Positions 1 to 3,995 of a DNA stretch of 7,713 nucleotides are shown in pieces (the stretch's first letter is position 1; each line of letters starts with the position of its first letter). The stretch comes from Ornithoclostridium faecigallinarum (GTDB lineage Bacteria; Bacillota; Clostridia; Christensenellales; UBA3700). A program made the translations under genes and the position numbers. A model generated the notes under the pieces. That model was not told the origin of the DNA. It saw only the letters and a list, made by a program, of their open reading frames with translations, and did not search any database. The stretch covers positions 1-7,713 of the forward strand of contig DVOI01000010.1 in the NCBI GenBank assembly GCA_018713665.1, given 5' to 3'.

Positions 1-66
1 CGTGTACCCGTTAAACCTCTATATATTTTATACTTTTGGTAAACGACAAGGCAGGTTTTCGGAGTC

Positions 67-363
67 ATGGACAAAAACGACATTATAGACAGGATCGGCT
101 ATTTCAGGTCTAAGGCAAAACTTTCCCAAAAGGCTCTTTCTATTGACATTGATATGAACATCGGGTACATTAACCGAATGGAGAGCAGGAGGGATTTTTT
201 ACCAAGTTTGGAAGTCCTCTTAAAAATCATACAGGCTTGCGGCATTACCGAAGAAGAGTTCTTTTACAGTGATTTGGAACATTACCGGTCAGACAAACAA
301 CTTTTGGACAGGCTGAAAGGTCTTTCAAACGAAAAAAGGGAGGCACTGTTAAAGTTACTTTGA
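67..363 (+). CDS. Small XRE-family helix-turn-helix transcriptional regulator
   Basis: This 98-residue protein is essentially one Cro/C1-type (XRE) DNA-binding domain with a short helical tail. Residues about 9-66 fit the five-helix XRE fold. The segment LSQKALSIDIDMNIGYINRM (about 19-38) covers the two HTH helices, and the ESRRDFLPSLEVLLKII stretch that follows is typical of the family. The charged tail (about 70-98) may mediate dimerisation. There is no ligand, peptidase or membrane domain. The in-frame stop at 40-42 leaves ATG 67 as the only sensible start. A GGAG lies at 61-64, only 2 bases from the ATG, which is an unusually tight spacing. The upstream 60 bases are AT-rich but I see no convincing paired -35/-10. 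Its target genes cannot be read from sequence. Such proteins occur both on mobile elements and as stand-alone chromosomal regulators. It converges on the tRNA-like gene and shares a terminator with it. The family call is secure, the role unknown. Confidence 0.85.
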   Translation: MDKNDIIDRIGYFRSKAKLSQKALSIDIDMNIGYINRMESRRDFLPSLEVLLKIIQACGITEEEFFYSDLEHYRSDKQLLDRLKGLSNEKREALLKLL

Positions 364-380
364 CTTGCATTCGGTGTCCC

Positions 381-400
381 TGTGTAAAAATGTGTAAACA
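381..400. repeat. Tandem 10-bp direct repeat downstream of the regulator
   Basis: TGTGTAAAAA (381-390) is followed directly by TGTGTAAACA (391-400), matching at 9 of 10 positions. The 10-bp period puts both copies on the same face of the helix. It lies between the regulator's stop codon and the terminator. It could be a protein-binding site or chance in AT-rich DNA. No function is shown. Confidence 0.45.
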
Positions 401-402
401 TG

Positions 403-437
403 AAAAAGCCCTGTTTCCGAATGAAACAAGGCTTTTT
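403..437. terminator. Bidirectional intrinsic terminator between the regulator and the tRNA-like gene
   Basis: An 8-bp outer stem (AAAAAGCC 403-410 with GGCTTTTT 430-437), one C/A mismatch and a 6-bp inner stem (TGTTTC 412-417 with GAAACA 423-428) close a 5-base loop. The hairpin ends in T5 on the plus strand, and the A5 on its other side becomes T5 on the minus strand. It can therefore stop transcription of the XRE gene from the left and of the tRNA-like gene from the right. It ends only 3 bases before the tRNA 3' end at 441. Confidence 0.85.
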
Positions 438-440
438 GGG

Positions 441-513
441 AGCTGCCTGCCAGACTTGAACCGGCGGTCTGCCGATTACGAATCGGCTGCTCTACCAACC
501 GAGACACAGTAGC
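441..513 (-). tRNA. tRNA-Thr(CGT)-like gene with a poorly paired acceptor stem (possible pseudo-tRNA)
   Basis: Read on the minus strand, this is a 73-nt cloverleaf. The anticodon arm is perfect: GCCGA and TCGGC around the loop TTCGTAA, anticodon CGT, which reads the Thr codon ACG. The T arm (GCCGG, loop TTCAAGT, CTGGC) pairs with one G-T. The D arm carries the usual GGTTGGTA loop. The acceptor is weak: GCTACTG against AGGCAGC gives 4 Watson-Crick pairs, one wobble and two mismatches (4/69 and 7/66). There is also a T10/C25 mismatch, position 14 is G instead of the near-universal A, and the bases after position 73 are CCC, so CCA is not encoded. The Thr identity elements known from E. coli (G1-C72, C2-G71, G35, U36) are kept. 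I see no clear promoter upstream. It is either a divergent accessory tRNA or a decaying copy. The anticodon assignment is firm, functionality is not. Confidence 0.72.
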
Positions 514-599
514 GTATCGGCTATTCAATTTTGACCGTTTTTTACAACTATTTGAAAAAGTACCGTTTTAGTGGGTTTCGGGGTGTTACAGTTTGTTTT

Positions 600-627
600 T
601 TATATACTTTTTGGGTAAAGTATATAA
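600..627. repeat. Perfect 11-bp AT-rich inverted repeat
   Basis: TTATATACTTT (600-610) and AAAGTATATAA (617-627) are exact reverse complements around the 6-base loop TTGGGT. On the plus strand it is preceded by a T-run, not followed by one, so it is not a standard terminator in that direction. It sits about 90 bases upstream of the tRNA-like gene, where a regulator site or promoter-proximal structure is possible. No function is shown. Confidence 0.6.
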
Positions 628-632
628 TTACG

Positions 633-651
633 AAAAAACGGTTTGCCGTTT
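633..651 (-). terminator. Possible weak intrinsic terminator (minus strand)
   Basis: On the minus strand AAACGG, loop CAAA, CCGTTT is followed by further T's, making a six-T run (638-633). The stem is only 6 bp with three GC pairs, so it would be weak. It could end transcription coming from the permease gene, but that would mean a 3' region of more than 300 bases. Confidence 0.3.
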
Positions 652-977
652 GCATATTCGCGCGGCACGATACGGTTGTATAGCACCGTACGCCGTCGCA
701 CAGATGATCATATCCGCGCCGTGCATTCCGCGAAGCCGCCGACCGCCGATCGGACGGCGTTTCGGAACTGCCGCCGCCGGCATGATCGTTTACTTTTTGC
801 CGGGGCCGACGCGGCAAAATGCGTCGGATCGTCTGCGGACAACCGGCGGCGATCCGAATATCTACTTCCGTTTTTGCAAAAATCAATTCGCGTCCGCATC
901 GAAACCTGCGGCGCTCCCCCGCGCTTCGGGACAATTCCGCCGAAGTTTTTCCTTCGGTCTCTCCTCGCTCCGTCCGC

Positions 978-1916
978 TCAGATCACGTTGCAAAGCATCA
1001 TAAGCAGAGGTATCGATACTACGCAGAGCAGCGTGTTCATCAATGTGGCTGCCGCGGCGGTTTCGCGATCTCCGCCGTAAAGTTCGGCGAACGTCAGCGT
1101 GCTCGACGCGGACGGCATCGCGGCGATGATGAACAGCGCGATGATCACATATCTGTCGATGTCGACCGCAAGCGCGACGAGCATCACTATCCCGAGCGAC
1201 AGCAGCGGCGCGACCACCAATTTGACAAACGCGACCAGATAGATCTTCGGGTCGACGAGCTTTTTTGGCGCCATGTCGGCGAGGCGGATGCCGAGGATGA
1301 TCATCGAAAGAGGCAGCGTCATGTCGCCGAGATAGCTGATCGGGGTCATGACCTGCTCGGGGATGTCGACGTTGCAGAAAAAGAACGGCAGCGCGACGAT
1401 CACCGCAATCGTGGGCGGATTGAGCAGGATCTTGATCGGCCGAACGCTCTTGCGCTCACCCGTGATCGCGAACACGCCGAGCGTCCAGCACATCGCGTTG
1501 AATACGATGTTGTAGACGACGGTATAGAGCACGAGGTCGCCGTTGCCGGGAAAGAGCATCTCCATCACCGGGATGCCCATAAAGCCGACGTTGCCGAGAT
1601 AGGACGCGGCGACGCAGGCGCGCTTGCTCGCCTCTTCCTTTGTCTTGCAGAAGATCAATTTGGCGGCGAAATAGACCGCGAGCTGCGTGACGATCGCGAA
1701 CAGCGCGACCCAGCCGAAATCGGCGAGCATCTCCTTGCGGAACTCATTGCCGAGAATGGACGACATCATCAAGAACGGCTGCGCGACATAGAGCAACAGC
1801 GCGGCGAATATGCCGGCTGTGTTTTCTGGCAGCAGCTTTGTTTTGCGCAGCACGAATCCGGGCACGGCGAGCGCGACGACGATCAGCACCTGTATGAACG
1901 TGGACAAAAAATTCAT
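978..1916 (-). CDS. AEC (auxin efflux carrier) family permease
   Basis: This 312-residue integral membrane protein belongs to the AEC/Mem_trans family (PF03547) of bile-acid/arsenite-fold secondary transporters, which in bacteria move small organic acids such as malonate or malate. About ten hydrophobic helices are visible, roughly at residues 5-23, 35-53, 67-88, 104-122, 127-148, 168-182, 192-211, 226-250, 256-272 and 289-308. The family's broken-helix signature appears as NVGFMGIP (109-116), and a second conserved stretch as LGDMTLPLSMIILG (196-209). The length is usual for bacterial members. The start is supported by AAGGAAG about 4 bases upstream and by a strong promoter behind it. Terminator and promoter elements separate it from the phosphatase gene, so it is its own transcription unit. 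The substrate cannot be inferred from sequence or neighbours. The family call is very sure. Confidence 0.93.
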   Translation of the reverse strand: MNFLSTFIQVLIVVALAVPGFVLRKTKLLPENTAGIFAALLLYVAQPFLMMSSILGNEFRKEMLADFGWVALFAIVTQLAVYFAAKLIFCKTKEEASKRACVAASYLGNVGFMGIPVMEMLFPGNGDLVLYTVVYNIVFNAMCWTLGVFAITGERKSVRPIKILLNPPTIAVIVALPFFFCNVDIPEQVMTPISYLGDMTLPLSMIILGIRLADMAPKKLVDPKIYLVAFVKLVVAPLLSLGIVMLVALAVDIDRYVIIALFIIAAMPSASSTLTFAELYGGDRETAAAATLMNTLLCVVSIPLLMMLCNVI

Positions 1917-1947
1917 AGGACTTCCTTCTCAAACTTTCCCGCGCAAT

Positions 1948-1976
1948 ATTGTACGCCTGCGCGCGCCGGCTGTCAA
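1948..1976 (-). promoter_or_regulatory. Consensus-like sigma-70/sigma-A promoter for the permease gene
   Basis: On the minus strand TTGACA (1976-1971, a perfect -35) is separated by 17 bp from TACAAT (1953-1948, 5 of 6 to the -10 consensus). Transcription would start near 1941, giving a leader of about 25 bases before the ATG at 1916, with AAGGAAG as ribosome site. The leader is too short for a riboswitch. The strong match suggests constitutive expression. Confidence 0.88.
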
Positions 1977-2006
1977 ACAAAAAACGCACAAAATCGTGCG
2001 TCTTTT
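1977..2006 (-). terminator. Intrinsic terminator of the dipeptidase-phosphatase operon
   Basis: On the minus strand ACGCAC (2001-1996) pairs with GTGCGT (1989-1984) around the loop GATTTT. The stem is followed by a T-run (A-run 1979-1984 on the plus strand). Flanking A's and T's can extend the stem through one G-T pair. It lies about 20 bases after the phosphatase stop codon, and its T-run runs almost directly into the -35 of the permease promoter. Confidence 0.85.
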
Positions 2007-2025
2007 GCATATTCTTTTGCGCGCG

Positions 2026-2487
2026 TCATTTTGCGGTCAATTTGTCCAAAAGTGCGTTCACTCCCTCGAGGATGTCGTTGTACGCGGTCTTGAAATCGCC
2101 CGTCCACCATGGGTCGTCGATATCGCGCGGCCGCGCGCAGAAATCGAGCAATCTGCATATCTTGCCGTCGGGGTCGCCGCCGAAGATGCGGCTTGCCGCG
2201 CGGCTGTTGCGCTCCTCGGCGGTGACGACGAGGTCGAAGCGGCGGTAGTCGTCTTCGGTCAATTTGCGCGCCCTCTTGCCGTCGCAGCCAATGCCGTGCG
2301 CGGCGAGCTCTCTCCTCGCGGGCGGATAGACGGGGCTGCCTGCCTCTTCGCCGCTCGTGCCGGCGGAAGCCGCCTCGAACATGTCGGCGACGCCTCTGCT
2401 TTCCGCCTCGGCGCGAAACACATACTCCATCATCGGCGAACGGCAGATGTTGCCGAGACACACGAACAAGATCTTCTTCTTTTGCAT
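2026..2487 (-). CDS. Low-molecular-weight protein-tyrosine phosphatase
   Basis: This 153-residue cytoplasmic phosphatase would hydrolyse phosphotyrosine or phosphoarginine in proteins; some family members instead act on other phosphoesters. The P-loop is at the N-terminus: C10 LGNIC R16 S17, the CX5R(S) signature, with Cys10 the nucleophile and Arg16 binding phosphate. The general acid is Asp125 in the DPWWTGDF segment (125-132). Many relatives carry a pair of tyrosines where this has Trp127-Trp128. The SAGT segment at 41-44 is also typical, and the length matches the family. The start is fixed by AAGGAG a few bases upstream and by the motif at residue 10. It follows the dipeptidase gene by 12 bases, so the two are probably co-transcribed. 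A terminator follows. Arg-phosphatase (YwlE-like) and Tyr-phosphatase activity cannot be told apart here. No kinase gene is nearby. Confidence 0.92.
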   Translation of the reverse strand: MQKKKILFVCLGNICRSPMMEYVFRAEAESRGVADMFEAASAGTSGEEAGSPVYPPARRELAAHGIGCDGKRARKLTEDDYRRFDLVVTAEERNSRAASRIFGGDPDGKICRLLDFCARPRDIDDPWWTGDFKTAYNDILEGVNALLDKLTAK

Positions 2488-2499
2488 GTTTTCTCCTTG

Positions 2500-3777
2500 T
2501 CACTCAAACAGCAGCCGCTCGAAACTCGCGCGGTAGATGTCATATATTTTTCTCAGCTTTTCGAGGCTCTGCCTCTCGTCGGGCATATGGATTGTGCTCT
2601 TCTCACCGGGGAAGACGGGACCGAACGCGACCGCCTTGGGCAGCGCCCTCGCATAGGTCGCGCCGCCGATTGCGATCGGCTTTGCGCTCTCGCCTGTGCA
2701 GGCGTTGTATGCGTCCGAAAGCGCGGTGACGAGCTCGTCGTCCGGGGCGACATAGAGCGGATCGTGGAATGCGGTCAGCTCGACGGACTTGACTCCTTCG
2801 ACCGCCTCGAGCCTTTTCAAGATGTCGTCTCGCGGCACGTCGACGGGATGTCTGATGTCGAGTTCAACAATGATATTTTCGGTGTCCGTGTCGATAATAC
2901 CCATATTACAGGTCAGCGCTCCGCTCTTTTCGTCGCGGCATGCTATCCCGAGTCCCGAGCCGTCGTGGTCGCACAAAAGCGCGGCGAGCCGCCCGCATTC
3001 GGGCGAGAAATCGGCGAGCGTTTTGAGCATCTTCCAGCCGGCGTTTACGCCCTCGAACGGCGTCGAACCGTGCGCCGCCGCGCCATGGGCGACAAGCGCG
3101 GTCGCTCCGTCCGAGACGCTCTTGGCAAGGTCGCACTCGTGCTCTCCTCTCACCTTCGCGCGGCATTCGGGCATAACGACGTTGACCCTCTCGCCGCCCT
3201 TCAAAGAGATGACCTCTTTGGGCTTGGCGAACGTCAGGCGAACGTGAGCGACCCCCTTTTCGCGATTGATGACGGGAAAGTCTGCGTCGGGCGAAATGCC
3301 CTCTTTGGGCAACTCCTCTCTTTGGAGATAGCGCTCTATGCACTTCCAGCCCGACTCCTCGTTGCCGCCCCAAATGAAGCGGATGCGGCGTTTTGGCTTT
3401 TTGCCCTCTTTGAGCAGGGACAGCGCCGCATAGAACGCGAGCGTCATCGGTCCCTTGTCGTCGAGCACGCCTCTGCCGTAAAAGACGCCGTCCTTGATCT
3501 CGCCCAGCGGGTCGGCGTGCCAGCCGCCGCCGAGAGGGACGGTGTCGAGGTGACCGAGGACGCCGAACAGGTCGCCCTCGCCCGTCTCCGCCCAGACATA
3601 GTAGCCGTCGCCCAAACCGACTTTGAACCCGCGGCTCTTTGCGTCGTCGGCGACGAATTGCAAGCACTTCGCGACGCCCTCGCCGAACGGGCTTGCGTTG
3701 CACGGCGCCGCCTGAACGCTGTCGATTGCGACCAACTTTTTCAAAGCGCAGAGCGCCTCATCGAACATATCGGACAT
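2500..3777 (-). CDS. pepV: M20-family metallodipeptidase, PepV-like
   Basis: This 425-residue di-zinc aminopeptidase fits the M20 (PF01546) PepV/Sapep group, cytosolic enzymes that cleave dipeptides from the N-terminus and so recycle amino acids. Motifs in order: GHLDTVP with His76 and Asp78; YGRGVLDDKGP with Asp106 bridging the metals; NEESG with Glu140 as catalytic base and Glu141 as ligand; SPDADFPVIN (162-171) with a ligand Asp, probably 164; AAAHGSTP with His236, matching the transition-state His of PepV; and STIHMPDE with His397 as last metal ligand. All metal and catalytic positions are therefore present. It is somewhat shorter than the roughly 460-470 residues usual for PepV, apparently in the lid domain. 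The start is set by GGGAGG (3787-3782) 4 bases before ATG. It is the first gene of a unit with the phosphatase. Exact substrate preference is unknown; an alternative name is Xaa-His dipeptidase. Confidence 0.9.
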   Translation of the reverse strand: MSDMFDEALCALKKLVAIDSVQAAPCNASPFGEGVAKCLQFVADDAKSRGFKVGLGDGYYVWAETGEGDLFGVLGHLDTVPLGGGWHADPLGEIKDGVFYGRGVLDDKGPMTLAFYAALSLLKEGKKPKRRIRFIWGGNEESGWKCIERYLQREELPKEGISPDADFPVINREKGVAHVRLTFAKPKEVISLKGGERVNVVMPECRAKVRGEHECDLAKSVSDGATALVAHGAAAHGSTPFEGVNAGWKMLKTLADFSPECGRLAALLCDHDGSGLGIACRDEKSGALTCNMGIIDTDTENIIVELDIRHPVDVPRDDILKRLEAVEGVKSVELTAFHDPLYVAPDDELVTALSDAYNACTGESAKPIAIGGATYARALPKAVAFGPVFPGEKSTIHMPDERQSLEKLRKIYDIYRASFERLLFE

Positions 3778-3801
3778 ATTGCCTCCCGAAATTCTTCATA
3801 T

Positions 3802-3830
3802 ATAATATACACCGTTTTGCGCAAAAAAGC
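3802..3830 (-). promoter_or_regulatory. Probable promoter of the dipeptidase operon, with a 12-bp palindrome
   Basis: On the minus strand an AT-rich block gives -10-like hexamers (TATATT at 3809-3804 or TATTAT at 3807-3802), which would place the start of a short leader near 3796. No good -35 is found at 17 bp (TAGCTT or GCTTTT). The spacer holds TTTTGCGCAAAA (3815-3826), a perfect palindrome. A weak -35 plus a palindrome over the spacer suits a regulated promoter, but this is inference. Confidence 0.45.
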
Positions 3831-3840
3831 TACTCAAACG

Positions 3841-3901
3841 GCGCGGCGAGCGAGTTTGGACGGCGTGCGAAGCAAAACTCTTCCCAAAAACCTCGCCGCG
3901 C
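3841..3901. repeat. Nested inverted repeat in the divergent intergenic region
   Basis: GCGCGGCGAG (3841-3850) is the exact reverse complement of CTCGCCGCGC (3892-3901). Inside it GAGTTT (3852-3857) pairs with AAACTC (3875-3880). The inner loop is 17 bases and the right side of the structure carries an 11-base bulge. It lies upstream of both divergent promoters, so neither operon should transcribe it unless further starts exist. No T-run follows it on either strand. Confidence 0.55.
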
Positions 3902-3923
3902 GCGCTCAACCGCGCAAAATAAC

Positions 3924-3952
3924 TTTACAACCGCGGCGCGATAATATATAAT
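3924..3952 (+). promoter_or_regulatory. Near-consensus sigma-70/sigma-A promoter for leuS-serS
   Basis: TTTACA (3924-3929) is followed by a 17-bp spacer and a perfect TATAAT (3947-3952). Transcription would begin near 3959, leaving about 37 bases before the leuS ATG at 3996. That leader contains GGAG (3987-3990) at 5-base spacing and has no room for a T-box or riboswitch. Confidence 0.88.
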
Positions 3953-3995
3953 ATTGTCTTGAATATGCGCGCACACGCGTTCATACGGAGAGACT

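Larger units (their letters stand above)
514..977. other. Stretch without a credible gene
   Basis: Every open frame here, on both strands, gives an Arg/Ser/Ala-rich or Cys-scattered translation with no recognisable domain, so I call no CDS. The first part (514 to about 640) is AT-rich and contains the inverted repeats described separately. From about 650 to 977 composition turns GC-rich like the coding region. A 6-bp hairpin (CCGAAG 940-945 with CTTCGG 952-957) lies about 20 bases past the permease stop but lacks a T-run on the minus strand. The GC-rich part could be a long 3' untranslated region, a decayed gene or an unrecognised RNA. Confidence 0.6.

Noticed and set aside
940..957. Hairpin CCGAAG/CTTCGG as a terminator of the permease gene
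   Set aside because: It is well placed about 20 bases past the stop, but has only 6 bp and no T-run on the minus strand.
548..1080. Overlapping open frames on both strands in the gene-free stretch
   Set aside because: None shows a domain, a good ribosome site or plausible amino-acid composition.
819..2093. A 424-codon open frame on the plus strand
   Set aside because: It is antisense to the AEC permease, which has ten clear membrane segments. The Arg/Asp/Glu/His-rich translation has no domain.
1810..3951. A 713-codon open frame on the plus strand
   Set aside because: It runs antisense through the phosphatase and dipeptidase genes, both of which have complete catalytic motifs. Its translation is Arg/Ala/Val-rich with no domain. 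High GC and codon bias leave few stops in this frame.
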